Source of the DNA: a bacterium HR19
GTDB taxonomy: Bacteria > Calescibacteriota > Calescibacteriia > Calescibacteriales > Calescibacteriaceae
Length of the DNA stretch: 56,642 nt
Direction of reading: 5' to 3'
NCBI GenBank assembly: GCA_002898315.1
Contig: BEHV01000012.1
Span: 1 to 56,642, forward strand
The notes under the pieces are model-generated. The model was not told the origin of the DNA and made no database searches. It saw only the letters and a program-made list of their open reading frames with translations. Shown here one piece after another: positions 8,996 to 17,988 of the stretch. Position 1 is the stretch's first letter. The number at the start of each line of letters is the position of its first letter. The translations under genes and the position numbers were made by a program.

Positions 8996-9637
8996 ATGAA
9001 GAAAAACTCAAAAAACCACAGAGAGAACCTCAAAAAAACACTCTTGGAACTACTCAAAAAAGATGAGGACTTCAGATATGAAGTCATGGGGCTTTTGGGA
9101 TATAAGGAGATAATTGATGAAATAAGACAGCTGAGAAGAGATTTCAACGAGTTCGTAAAACTATCAGAAGAAAGATGGAAAGAAAACGAAAAAAGGTGGG
9201 AGGAGAACAATAAAAAATGGGAGGAAAATCAGAGAGTTATCAGATGGCTTATGGTTGCCCTTCAAGAGTTAAAGTATGCAGTAGGTGTCGGTTTTGAATT
9301 CTACACCGCGTTTGTTATAAAATATATACTCAAACAAAAAGGAGTAGAAGCAGATGTGAGAACGCATGTGAATTTACCTGTTGATGGATACAAAGAAGTC
9401 GATGTTTTCTGCGACGAGCCGTTGATTGTTGCTGAAACAAGTTTGAGTTTGAGAAGCATTGAAGAAGCGGAGAAGAAGATAGAAAAGTTAGAGTTAGCAG
9501 CAGAATCGGCAGAGAAATTAACAGGGAAGAAGGTATTTATGAAGTTTTTCTCTGTGGAGTTTGCGACAAAAGAAGTGCTTGAATTTCTGCACAAAAAAGC
9601 CCAAGAAAAAAATATAGAACTCATCGTAGGAAGGTAA
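8996..9637 (+). CDS. coiled-coil plus PD-(D/E)XK nuclease-like protein (DUF3782-like)
   Basis: 213 aa. Residues 1-45 are helical and charged. About residues 50-80 form a coiled coil with near-repeats of ERWKENEKRWEEN. The C-terminal half looks like a PD-(D/E)XK fold: FEFYTAFVIKYIL helix, EVDVFCDEP strand with a candidate Asp, and LIVAETS, where family members usually end E-x-K; here the Lys position is Ser. Similar coiled-coil/nuclease proteins are common in hyperthermophilic archaea and some thermophilic bacteria (DUF3782 type) and have no firm function. It follows the PEBP gene by 36 bp. Catalysis is doubtful because of the missing Lys. Confidence 0.6.
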   Translation: MKKNSKNHRENLKKTLLELLKKDEDFRYEVMGLLGYKEIIDEIRQLRRDFNEFVKLSEERWKENEKRWEENNKKWEENQRVIRWLMVALQELKYAVGVGFEFYTAFVIKYILKQKGVEADVRTHVNLPVDGYKEVDVFCDEPLIVAETSLSLRSIEEAEKKIEKLELAAESAEKLTGKKVFMKFFSVEFATKEVLEFLHKKAQEKNIELIVGR

Positions 9638-9716
9638 ATTGATGTCTCTCCTTTGTTTGTTTGAGAGATATAACCAAGCTTAAAAATTTGCCTGCCTTCT
9701 TTTTAAAATTTTCTCT

Positions 9717-10784
9717 ATGAAGGCAAAACTTTTTATCTTCTCTGTTTTCACTCTTTGTGCTATCGGAATGCTCTTTATCTTGAGTATAACATCAGTGAGA
9801 ATGTATTCCAAAGACCCATATATTCTGTTCAAAAAACAGCTAATCTCTATTTTTTTGGGTTTCATGATTATGTTTCTCGTATCAAAACTTTCATTTGATG
9901 TAATGAAGAAGATTTCTCTGGTTATATTCATCGTAGCTTTTGCTCTTGTTTTATCAAGTTTATTTGTAGGAGAAGGTAAAGTTAAAAGGTGGATTCACCT
10001 GCCGGGATTTTCTATCCAACCCGTAGAGTTTTTCAAAATTGGAATAATACTCCTTTATTCAAATATCTTATCAAAGATAAAGAGGGAGGATATTGACTTT
10101 TATGCTTTTTTACTCTTTGCGGTATCATTTTTTGTTTTATCTATGCCTGTTCTTCTCCAGCCAGATTATGGAAATTTCCTTCTGATAATGCTGTTTTGTT
10201 TTTTCCTGCTATTTATAAAGGGAGTGAAGATGAAATACTTCTTTTTAACTTCTGCTCCTGTTTTAGCTTTGCTCTTCTTTTTCGCAGTAAGTTCAACTTA
10301 CAGAATGAACAGAATATTAGCATTTTTGGACCCCTGGAAAGACCCTCAGGGTAAGGGCTTTCAGATAATTCAATCTATGGTAGCATATTCTTCTGGTGGA
10401 TTAAGTGGTGTTGGTATAGGAGAAGGGACCCAGAAGCTTTTCTTCCTGCCAGAGGCACATAACGATTTTATAATATCTTCAATAGCTGAGGAAACGGGTA
10501 TGGTGGGAATTCTTCTGATAATCTTGCTTTTATTTTTTGTCATCTTCATAGGATTCTCTTCTGCTATTTCTCTGAAAGATGAGTTTGCGAAGCTTGTTGT
10601 TGCTGGTTCAACATTTATTATCGGCATTGAAGCGGTGATGAATTTATATGTTTCTGTTGGACTTATGCCGGCAAAAGGTTTGCCGTTCCCGTTTGTAAGT
10701 TATGGGGGTTCTTCAATGATAAAATCTTTTGCTCTTGCTGGTATGATACTTTCAGGAATATCTCATGCGGAAGACGATAGATAA
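9717..10784 (+). CDS. SEDS-family peptidoglycan glycosyltransferase, FtsW/RodA type
   Basis: Multi-spanning membrane protein of 355 aa with about ten hydrophobic segments. Signature stretches include RWIHLPGFSIQPVEFFK, the LDPWKDPQGKGFQ loop, LPEAHNDFIIS and the C-terminal GLMPAKGLPFPFVSYGGSS. The last two are the conserved extracellular loops of SEDS glycan polymerases. GLMPAKGLPFPF resembles FtsW (GLMPTKGLPLPF) more than RodA, so a role in septal synthesis is favoured. No mur or fts gene or partner class B PBP is adjacent. The ATG at 9717 has TAAAAT (9704-9709) 7 nt upstream and no Shine-Dalgarno. Confidence 0.88.
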   Translation: MKAKLFIFSVFTLCAIGMLFILSITSVRMYSKDPYILFKKQLISIFLGFMIMFLVSKLSFDVMKKISLVIFIVAFALVLSSLFVGEGKVKRWIHLPGFSIQPVEFFKIGIILLYSNILSKIKREDIDFYAFLLFAVSFFVLSMPVLLQPDYGNFLLIMLFCFFLLFIKGVKMKYFFLTSAPVLALLFFFAVSSTYRMNRILAFLDPWKDPQGKGFQIIQSMVAYSSGGLSGVGIGEGTQKLFFLPEAHNDFIISSIAEETGMVGILLIILLLFFVIFIGFSSAISLKDEFAKLVVAGSTFIIGIEAVMNLYVSVGLMPAKGLPFPFVSYGGSSMIKSFALAGMILSGISHAEDDR

Positions 10785-10794
10785 ATTCTTTATG

Positions 10795-11952
10795 CTATGA
10801 AGGTTTTTCAAGGGCTTTTTGCACGAGGGGACTTACTATTTTCCCGCCGTGTGCTACTGCTGTATCTCTGATTATCTCATCTTCAAAGTTGAGAACTATT
10901 TTTCCATTTGCTATGATTAGTTTTAGAAAGTTCTCTATGTTTTTAGAATAGAGGAAAGATGCATCTTTCGGATATAAGCTTGCGGGGTTGACCATTCCTA
11001 TTATTTTTACTCCATTGAAATCAACTATTTCACCGGGTTTTGTTAATTCGCAGTTTCCGCCCTTCTCTGCTGCGAGGTCAACTATGACTGAACCCGGTGC
11101 CATCTTTTCAACCATATCTTTTGTTATGAGAACCGGTGCTTTTTTCCCGGGAACCATGGCTGTTGATATGACAACGTCTGCTTCTGCTACGTGCTTTGTC
11201 ATAAGCTCTCTCTGTTTCTTATAGAATTCTTCACCCATCGCTTTTGCATATCCACCTTCTGCTCTTGCTTCTTCTGATTCCAATCCGAGTTCAACAAACT
11301 TTGCTCCAACACTTTGAACTTGTTCTTTTGTCTCGGGTCTTATGTCATATCCTTCAACTATTGCTCCAAGTTTTTTAGAGAAAGCCATCGCCTGCAATCC
11401 TGCAACTCCTGCTCCTATTACGAAAACTTTTGCTGGTTTTACCGTTCCTGCTGCTGTCATGAGCATAGGAAATATTTTGCTGAGGTGTTTTGCTGCTTCT
11501 ATTACAGCAGCGTATCCAGCTATTGATGCCATAGAAGATAGCGCATCCATGCTTTGGGCGCGCGAAATACGAGGAATGAGTTCAACAGAAAATGCTGTGA
11601 CTTTCTTTTCTGCAAGTTTTTGAATGACTGATGGATAAGCAAGTGGTTCTAAAAAACCAATTATTATCTGTCCCTCTCTGAAAAGAGAGATGTCTTCCTT
11701 TTCAACCTCTTGGGATGCTCCAGGACCCCTTACATATATAAGTATATCTGCTTTTTCAATTACTTCTTTTCTTGAATCAGCAATTTCAACTCCTCTTTTT
11801 ACGAACTCTTCATCTTCAATCATTGAAGGTTTTCCATATCCTTTCTCAATAATTACTTTTGCTCCCCTTTTTATGTATGATTCGGCGGTCTGTGGTGTTA
11901 TACCAATTCTCCTTTCCCCAGGGAAAAGCTCCTTTACAGCTCCTATAATCAT
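10795..11952 (-). CDS. NAD(P) transhydrogenase subunit alpha part 1 (PntAA-like)
   Basis: 385 aa, alanine dehydrogenase/PNT family. Residues 1-130 are the N-terminal domain. The signature RISRAQSMDALSSMA followed by AGYAAV is the PntA hallmark. A Rossmann motif GAGVAGLQA lies near residue 177, and DLAAEKGGNCE near residue 293 is the transhydrogenase NAD-binding site. There is no C-terminal membrane domain, so this is the soluble dI part of a three-gene transhydrogenase that exchanges hydride between NADH and NADP using the proton gradient. The expected pntAB and pntB are not next to it. The start at 11952 is preceded by TAAATT 7 nt upstream. Confidence 0.85.
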   Translation of the reverse strand: MIIGAVKELFPGERRIGITPQTAESYIKRGAKVIIEKGYGKPSMIEDEEFVKRGVEIADSRKEVIEKADILIYVRGPGASQEVEKEDISLFREGQIIIGFLEPLAYPSVIQKLAEKKVTAFSVELIPRISRAQSMDALSSMASIAGYAAVIEAAKHLSKIFPMLMTAAGTVKPAKVFVIGAGVAGLQAMAFSKKLGAIVEGYDIRPETKEQVQSVGAKFVELGLESEEARAEGGYAKAMGEEFYKKQRELMTKHVAEADVVISTAMVPGKKAPVLITKDMVEKMAPGSVIVDLAAEKGGNCELTKPGEIVDFNGVKIIGMVNPASLYPKDASFLYSKNIENFLKLIIANGKIVLNFEDEIIRDTAVAHGGKIVSPLVQKALEKPS

Positions 11953-12010
11953 ATTGAAGAATTTATATCAGCGGTGTAAGATTTTTCTTTTTGTTCAATT
12001 TTTTATCTTG

Positions 12011-12046
12011 TTGTCTGAAAGCAGAGAAAAAAATAAAATTCTCTAT
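12011..12046 (+). promoter_or_regulatory. promoter abutting the flhA start codon
   Basis: TTGTCT at 12011-12016, 17-nt spacer, TAAAAT at 12034-12039, then 7 nt to the ATG at 12047. It has no Shine-Dalgarno and predicts a leaderless flhA message. The same hexamer and spacing occur at rodA/ftsW (9704-9709), and the SDR gene near 44.44 kb. Confidence 0.55.
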
Positions 12047-14128
12047 ATGAGAAGGAATACAGACATTTTGGTTGCTCTCTCTATTTTTTCGGTTCTACTC
12101 ATAGTTATATTACCTTTGCCTTCAATCATTCTTGATGTGCTCATAATAATAAGCTTTTCAGCGGGAGTTATGATTTTGTTCACTTCCCTTTACATCAGAG
12201 AACCAATAGAATTTTCAGCTTATCCTACCATACTGCTTCTGGTCACACTTTACAGGTTGTCTTTGAATGTTGCCACAACAAGAAGGATACTATCTCACGG
12301 ACATGAATTTGTTAGCGGGGAGATACAGGGCAAAGTATCTTTTATCATAGAGTTTTTTGGAAATGTTGTGATGGGGGGAAATTTTGTGATAGGGTTGATA
12401 ATTTTCATCGTTCTTACTGTGATAAATCTTGTTGTCATAACAAGGGGAGCTGGGAGGATTGCTGAGGTTGCGGCGAGGTTCACACTTGATTCACTTCCTG
12501 GAAAACAGCTTTCCGTAGATGCTGACCTGAATGCTGGATTGATAACCGTTGAAGAGGCGAAGGAAAGGAGGCAAAGATTGACAAGAGAGGCAGATTTCTA
12601 TGGGGCTATGGATGGTGCTTCAAAATTTATAAGAGGAGAAGCAGTCGCTTCAATAATAATACTCTTTGTCAATATAATAGGTGGAGTGATAATAGGAACA
12701 TTGCAGAAGGGATTAAGTATTCAAGATGCTCTTTCAACATTTACAAAGCTTACGGTTGGAGATGGGCTTGTAGCTCAGATTCCTGCTCTTATGGTATCAA
12801 CATCTGCGGGCATAATAATTTCTCGTTCATCGGGTGAGATGGATTTCACAAGAGATATAACAAGACAGATGACCGCATATCCAAAGGCAATATTAGCTTC
12901 TGGAATAGTTATAGCTCTTTTAGGGCTTACATTCATGAACTGGGCTACTCCGCTATTTCTGATATTGGCGGGAAGTTTGCTCGCATACGCAATAAGAAAC
13001 ATAAGAAAAGAGGAAGAGAGCAGAAAATTTGAATCCGCCCTTGCGGAACAAAAAGCAGTTCAAGAAGCTAAATTGAAACCAGAAGAAGAAGAAAAACAAA
13101 TAGAAGCAATACTCCAGCCAGATGTTATAGGATTAGAGATAGGATATGCCCTTATTCCTTATGTAGATGAATCACAAAACGGAGAAGTGATAAAAAGAAT
13201 AAAAGGTTTGAGAAGAACTCTTGCAGAAGAGTTAGGAATAATCCTCCCACCCGTGCATGTGAGAGATAACCTTTCCTTAAAACCAAATGAGTACTCAATT
13301 TTGCTAAAAGGTATTGAGGTTATGCGAGGAGAAGTTATGCCGGGAAAATATCTCGTTGTAGGAACGGAAAAGCCAGATATAGAAGGTATCCCAGCAATAG
13401 ACCCTATTTTTAATGTTGAAACGGTATGGATAGATGAAGACAAAAAGACAGAAGCTATTGCGAAAGGATACACAGTAGTTGATGTCCCTTCTGTGATAAT
13501 AACTCACTTTTCAGAGGTGATAAGAAGAAACGCTTATGAAATTCTCACAAGACAAGATGCTCAAAAACTTCTTGATATAGCAAAGAAAAATTATCCCAAA
13601 CTTGTGGAAGATGTCCTTTCCGTTGCTCCTCTATCAACTATACACAAGGTTCTTCAAAACCTTCTGAAAGAAGGAATATCTATAAAAGACCTGATTTCAA
13701 TCCTTGAAGCGATAGGGGATTGGGGGAATAATGTAAAAGACCCAGATATGCTTACAGAATATGTCAGACAATCTCTCTGGCGGTACATCACAAAAGTGTA
13801 TCAATCACAGAGCGGTGAGATAATAGCTATATCTATTGACCCTGCCACTGAGGAAAAGATACTTGAAGGAATAGAGGAAGCGCAAGGGGCGATAAAAATA
13901 AAGATACCGCCTCAATTTGTTCAAAAGTTCATAAGCTCAATTGCTGAGCTTGTGCCAAAATTCACCAAGTATAAAACGCAACCCATACTGATAACATCTC
14001 AGCAGATAAGAAGATTTGTGAAAAAAATCATAGAAAATTACTTCCCTATGATACCCGTGATTTCATTTCAGGAGATAGACCCAAAGGTTAAAATCAGAAT
14101 ACTTGGAGTTGTGAAAGTGCAGCTGTAA
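12047..14128 (+). CDS. flhA: flagellar biosynthesis protein FlhA
   Basis: Export-gate subunit of the flagellar type III secretion apparatus, 693 aa. About eight N-terminal membrane segments contain the FHIPEP block ARFTLDSLPGKQLSVDADLNAG and READFYGAMDGASKF. The C-terminal cytoplasmic domain, from about residue 350, includes PPVHVRDN and binds chaperone-substrate complexes. The frame is open 119 codons further upstream, but that part overlaps the divergent pntAA gene, and the ATG at 12047 has correct length and promoter spacing. FlhA rather than a virulence homologue is favoured by length and by the neighbouring cheX-cheY. No other flagellar gene is in the window. Confidence 0.95.
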   Translation: MRRNTDILVALSIFSVLLIVILPLPSIILDVLIIISFSAGVMILFTSLYIREPIEFSAYPTILLLVTLYRLSLNVATTRRILSHGHEFVSGEIQGKVSFIIEFFGNVVMGGNFVIGLIIFIVLTVINLVVITRGAGRIAEVAARFTLDSLPGKQLSVDADLNAGLITVEEAKERRQRLTREADFYGAMDGASKFIRGEAVASIIILFVNIIGGVIIGTLQKGLSIQDALSTFTKLTVGDGLVAQIPALMVSTSAGIIISRSSGEMDFTRDITRQMTAYPKAILASGIVIALLGLTFMNWATPLFLILAGSLLAYAIRNIRKEEESRKFESALAEQKAVQEAKLKPEEEEKQIEAILQPDVIGLEIGYALIPYVDESQNGEVIKRIKGLRRTLAEELGIILPPVHVRDNLSLKPNEYSILLKGIEVMRGEVMPGKYLVVGTEKPDIEGIPAIDPIFNVETVWIDEDKKTEAIAKGYTVVDVPSVIITHFSEVIRRNAYEILTRQDAQKLLDIAKKNYPKLVEDVLSVAPLSTIHKVLQNLLKEGISIKDLISILEAIGDWGNNVKDPDMLTEYVRQSLWRYITKVYQSQSGEIIAISIDPATEEKILEGIEEAQGAIKIKIPPQFVQKFISSIAELVPKFTKYKTQPILITSQQIRRFVKKIIENYFPMIPVISFQEIDPKVKIRILGVVKVQL

Positions 14129-14156
14129 AACATACAAAGGTGATTTTGAATTAACC

Positions 14157-14975
14157 TTACAGTTCAAGGAAGTAGAAGGTGTAAGTATCATCTGGAGAAA
14201 CGAGGTTGTATTTCAAACATTTTGATGAAATATCTGGTTCTTTCGGAACAGATATTGAAATTCTTTTTCCGAGCCTTTCCATTTTTGCCACTGCATTTCC
14301 CATGATCACATTCATAAACTCATTTACCGCATCTTTTCTTAGCTCTGGTGAATCAGGGATGCCATATTCTCTTACAAGTAGTTCGGGGAGTTTTTTAGGT
14401 GGAGAGAAAATGACTTTCATCTTGACATCTCCTGCTGTATCAACTTGCACATCGTAATCTCCTCTTTTTACATATTCCTCAAATGTGAAGTCCCCAAATT
14501 TAGTATTTATATCTACTGTACGAAGGAGGAATTTTTTTCCGAGGTCTACGACTATGTTTATGAAGTCCCTGTTTTTAACTCCTTCGGGGAGATAGACCAT
14601 TTCTGTCATATATGCTCTTTGTTCGCTTTCAAATATTTTGAGTTCTCTCGCCAGCACTTCCTTTGTTATGAATCCTTTTTCAACCAGTATATCACCAAGG
14701 AGTTTATGTGAGCTTTTCTGGATTCTTATGAGTTGTTCAACTTGTTCGGGTGTGAGGTATCCGAGCCTCACTGCTGCTTCACCAAACCTGAGTTCTTCTC
14801 TTTTTTGAAGTTTTCTTATTTCTTCAACTTGTTCAGGAGTAAGATAACCTAATCTTATTGCGTGTTCTCCGAGTTTAAGATTAACTCTTTTTTGTTCTTC
14901 AAGTGCTTCAAAAAGTTGTTCAGGAGTTATTACTCCTCTTTCAATTAAGAATGCTCCGAAGAACTTTACACCCAT
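14157..14975 (-). CDS. CheX-type CheY-P phosphatase with N-terminal MshEN-like repeats
   Basis: 272 aa. Residues 1-110 contain three tandem copies of a GxxLIERGVITPEQLxxALxxQ unit, the short helix-turn-helix repeats of the MshEN/GspE N-terminal type, some of which bind cyclic di-GMP. The C-terminal about 150 residues are a CheX/CheC-type domain. It contains D-x3-E-x2-N (in DAVNEFMN) followed 22 residues later by Pro (VPKEP), the known phosphatase consensus. It follows cheY by 35 bp with a strong AGGAGG Shine-Dalgarno, so the pair forms an operon that would set the lifetime of CheY-P. The repeats may target the phosphatase or sense a nucleotide; this is inferred. Confidence 0.82.
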   Translation of the reverse strand: MGVKFFGAFLIERGVITPEQLFEALEEQKRVNLKLGEHAIRLGYLTPEQVEEIRKLQKREELRFGEAAVRLGYLTPEQVEQLIRIQKSSHKLLGDILVEKGFITKEVLARELKIFESEQRAYMTEMVYLPEGVKNRDFINIVVDLGKKFLLRTVDINTKFGDFTFEEYVKRGDYDVQVDTAGDVKMKVIFSPPKKLPELLVREYGIPDSPELRKDAVNEFMNVIMGNAVAKMERLGKRISISVPKEPDISSKCLKYNLVSPDDTYTFYFLEL

Positions 14976-15010
14976 TTTTTTCCCTCCTTACAGATTAAAA
15001 AATGTGGTTT

Positions 15011-15382
15011 TTATATGTTCTTCAAAATTTTTTCTATTTCTTTTTCATCAAATGGTTTTGATATTATCGCTTTTGCACCGTAGCGGAGCGCTTCCTCTGC
15101 TTTTTCAGCTGCTCCTCCTAAAGAAGAAATCATTACAACCTTTGCGTTTTTATCCATGCTCATTATAGCTCTCAAAGTTTGTAGCCCATCCATATTCGGC
15201 ATAAGTATATCTAAAAATACAACATCAGGTGTGAGCTCTCTGTATAATTTTACTCCCTGCATTCCATCTTTACCGTGTCCTACGACTTCTGCTATTCCCG
15301 TCTTTTCAATGAGAGATTTGAGCTGTTCAAAAGTGAAGGTACTATCGTCTATTATCAGGACTCTCTTTTTCACTTCTGCCAT
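15011..15382 (-). CDS. CheY-like single-domain response regulator
   Basis: 123 aa receiver domain without an output domain. The acidic pair is in LIIDDS, the phospho-acceptor Asp in VFLDILMP (about residue 57), the switch Ser in VMISS and the Lys in ISKPF. All catalytic residues are intact. It is first in a two-gene unit with the CheX-type phosphatase, as expected for a chemotaxis CheY that acts on the flagellar switch. No CheA or receptor gene is present here. Confidence 0.9.
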   Translation of the reverse strand: MAEVKKRVLIIDDSTFTFEQLKSLIEKTGIAEVVGHGKDGMQGVKLYRELTPDVVFLDILMPNMDGLQTLRAIMSMDKNAKVVMISSLGGAAEKAEEALRYGAKAIISKPFDEKEIEKILKNI

Positions 15383-15494
15383 AATTTTTAGCTTAATCAG
15401 AATTTAGTAATTTTTATCACTTTTTTCAATTTTTTTCTGAAATAAGAGCAGATAAAGTTTTTCCTTCTGCGTGTTTGAATTAATATATAAGTCA

Positions 15495-16268
15495 ATGGAT
15501 ATTATTCTTGAAGCAAGAGGAATATCTTTGAGCTTTGGAGGAGTAAAAGCGCTGAACGATGTATCTTTCTATGTTCAAAAAGATGAGATTTTCGGGATAA
15601 TCGGACCAAATGGCTCGGGAAAGACATCACTCTTTAACGTCATAACAGGAATATATAAACCAGATAAGGGAGAAGTTATATTTTCTCCCGATGGAAATCA
15701 AAAAATTAACATAACGAAATTTCCTTCGTGGAAAATTGCGAGATTGGGAATAGCAAGAACATTCCAGAACATAAAGCTTTTCGGATATATTTCAGTTCAA
15801 GAAAACATACTTCTTGGGAGAAATTTTCATTTCAGGTCAGGAACACTTGGAGTAATTTTTGGTCGCTACTCAAAAGATTATGAGCAAAACATAGATTTTG
15901 TGGAAGAACTTATAGATTTTTTAGACCTCAAAGCATATAGAAGAGCCATTGCAAGAGATATTCCTCTTGGAATAAGGAAAAAGGTTGAACTTGCAAGAGC
16001 TGTTGCCCAAAGACCTAAATTGCTCCTTCTTGATGAACCTACTGCGGGTCTGACATACGAAGAAAAATCAGAATTCCTTTACTACATCAGAGAAATAAAT
16101 CAGAAGTTCGGAATAACAATTGTTATCATAGAGCATGATGTGAAAGTTATAAGCTCGGTTGCATCTCAGATTATGGCTCTTGACTTCGGATTAAAAATAG
16201 CAGAAGGGAAACCAGAAGATGTCCTCAAAAACCCAAAAGTTATATCCGCATATCTCGGAGCAGAATAA
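15495..16268 (+). CDS. ABC transporter ATPase, LivG (branched-chain amino acid) type
   Basis: 257 aa ATPase. Walker A is GPNGSGKTS; the LivG-specific stretch ARTFQNIKLFGYISVQENILLG follows; the signature is LGIRKKVELARA, a variant of LSGGQ typical of LivG/LivF; Walker B is LLLLDEPTAGL; and an H-loop is present (IEHD). LivG normally pairs with LivF, LivH, LivM and a binding protein, none of which is nearby, so the substrate could also be urea, amide or another amino acid. The ATG at 15495 is chosen over one eight codons upstream because TAATAT lies 8 nt before it. Confidence 0.83.
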   Translation: MDIILEARGISLSFGGVKALNDVSFYVQKDEIFGIIGPNGSGKTSLFNVITGIYKPDKGEVIFSPDGNQKINITKFPSWKIARLGIARTFQNIKLFGYISVQENILLGRNFHFRSGTLGVIFGRYSKDYEQNIDFVEELIDFLDLKAYRRAIARDIPLGIRKKVELARAVAQRPKLLLLDEPTAGLTYEEKSEFLYYIREINQKFGITIVIIEHDVKVISSVASQIMALDFGLKIAEGKPEDVLKNPKVISAYLGAE

Positions 16269-16356
16269 TTAACCTGAAATTGATAAAAAAAACAAATAAA
16301 GAACAATATTTTGAATTTATCAAAAAATAAAATTCTCTGAATACTATGCGATTTAT

Positions 16357-17976
16357 ATGGGGTGGAGAATATACTTTATTATACTATCAATTTTAGCTTT
16401 TGCGGGAATAATAGCTTTCAGAGGAATAAAGCTCGGACTTGATTTGAAAGGTGGTTCCCATTTTGTCCTCAACGTGAGACAAGACCTTGCGGTGAAAAAA
16501 TATGTAGAAAGAATTGCAGGAGAGATACTTTCAGAATACAAAAAAAAATATCAGGAACTGACAACTCATCCTGTTTTATTTGAGGATACAAATATTTATG
16601 TTTCCGCACCTACTGAATTTGTGGAAGAAATAAAAAAGAAGTTCCCCTCTTTTGATTACAGAGGAAATGAACTTCATGGTGAAACCGAATACCATATATT
16701 CACTCTTAAAGAATACGAAAAAAAGGAGATAGAAGAATTTGCTGTGAATCAAGCTCTGAGCGTGATAAGAGCAAGAGTTGATGAATTCGGAGTTGCAGAA
16801 CCTCAAATATCAAAGTATGGGCAATCAAAAATCGTTGTTCAGCTTCCCGGGATTCAAGACCCATCGCAGGCGAAAAGAATAATAGGAAAGACCGCGCTTC
16901 TTGAGTTCAGATTAGTAGATGATGAAACCGATTTTTTCGCCAATATAGTCCCACCAGAAGGTATTTACAAAAACACAGAATTATCTACTGCAAAAAAAAC
17001 TGTGTCTTATCTGTGGACATACGAGAAAGATGTAAATAAGTTGGAGGACTTTGTTAAAACTCTTACTCCTCCTGTTGGCAAAACCATTCTTTTAGGAAAA
17101 GGAGAGGGAGGAAAAATATGGAGAACATATGTTGTGGAATCAATCTCGGAGATAACAGGGGAATTCTTACGAGATGCTGTTGTAAGAATGAACTCAATAA
17201 CAAACGAACCATACATACTTATAACTTTTAACTCAGAAGGAGCTAGTAGATTTGAAAGAATCACGGGTGAGAATGTGGGAAAGAGGTTAGCGATAATACT
17301 TGATGAAAAAGTTTTTTCAGCTCCTGTGATAAGAGAGAAGATATCAGGAGGAGTTGCAACAATAGAAGGCAGATTTACAATAGAGGAGGCAAGAGAACTT
17401 GCTTCTGTTCTCAGAGCAGGAGCTCTTCCCGCACCCGTAGAATTTGAAGAAGAAAGAACCGTAGGTCCTTCACTTGGGCAGGATTCTATAAAAAAAGGAA
17501 TTTTCGCATCTTTAACAGGTGCTGGACTTGTTGGTGCTTTTATGCTCGGATACTACAGAATCTCCGGCTTCGTAGCTATGATAGGTGCATCAATAACAAT
17601 ACTCTTTACACTTGCTATACTCTCTCTTTTTTCAGCTACCTTGACGCTTCCTGGACTTGCTGGATTAGCTCTTACTGTGGGAATGACAGTTGATAACAAC
17701 ATAATAATTTTTGAGAGGGTGAGGGAGGAGATTTTGAGAAGAGGTGTTGTTAAACCTTCGGTTGAAGCTGGACATAAACTCGCGATGGCAACAATACTTG
17801 ATGCAAATATAACTACGCTTATAGCTGCTCTTTTTATATTCCAGTTTGGAACGGGACCTGTAAGAGGATTTGCTCTTACTCTTTCCATAGGAATTCTCGG
17901 AGCGCTTTATGGTGCTGTTTTCTGCTCAAAAGCTATTTTAGACCTTCTGATTTCAAGAAAAATATTCAGCATATAG
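16357..17976 (+). CDS. secD: protein translocase subunit SecD
   Basis: 539 aa, RND-type accessory of the Sec translocon that uses the proton gradient to pull exported proteins out. It has an N-terminal membrane segment, then LDLKGGSHFVL, the P1 domain with ARVDEFGVAEPQI and a central KRIIGKTALLEFR block. Five further membrane segments at the C-terminus include GLALTVGMTVDNNIIIFERVREE, the conserved motif in TM4-TM5. A TAAAAT with similar spacing lies just upstream (16330-16335), with an out-of-frame ATG at 16346 between it and the start. It is followed 12 bp later by secF. Confidence 0.95.
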   Translation: MGWRIYFIILSILAFAGIIAFRGIKLGLDLKGGSHFVLNVRQDLAVKKYVERIAGEILSEYKKKYQELTTHPVLFEDTNIYVSAPTEFVEEIKKKFPSFDYRGNELHGETEYHIFTLKEYEKKEIEEFAVNQALSVIRARVDEFGVAEPQISKYGQSKIVVQLPGIQDPSQAKRIIGKTALLEFRLVDDETDFFANIVPPEGIYKNTELSTAKKTVSYLWTYEKDVNKLEDFVKTLTPPVGKTILLGKGEGGKIWRTYVVESISEITGEFLRDAVVRMNSITNEPYILITFNSEGASRFERITGENVGKRLAIILDEKVFSAPVIREKISGGVATIEGRFTIEEARELASVLRAGALPAPVEFEEERTVGPSLGQDSIKKGIFASLTGAGLVGAFMLGYYRISGFVAMIGASITILFTLAILSLFSATLTLPGLAGLALTVGMTVDNNIIIFERVREEILRRGVVKPSVEAGHKLAMATILDANITTLIAALFIFQFGTGPVRGFALTLSIGILGALYGAVFCSKAILDLLISRKIFSI

Positions 17977-17988
17977 GGAGGAAGTAAT

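Noticed and set aside
14157-14600. CRISPR-like repetition in the cheX gene
   Set aside because: The repeats are protein-level MshEN-like units, not equal-length DNA repeats with spacers. No CRISPR array was seen anywhere.
16346-16348. ATG at 16346 as the secD start
   Set aside because: It is out of frame with SecD; the ATG at 16357 gives the expected membrane segment and length.
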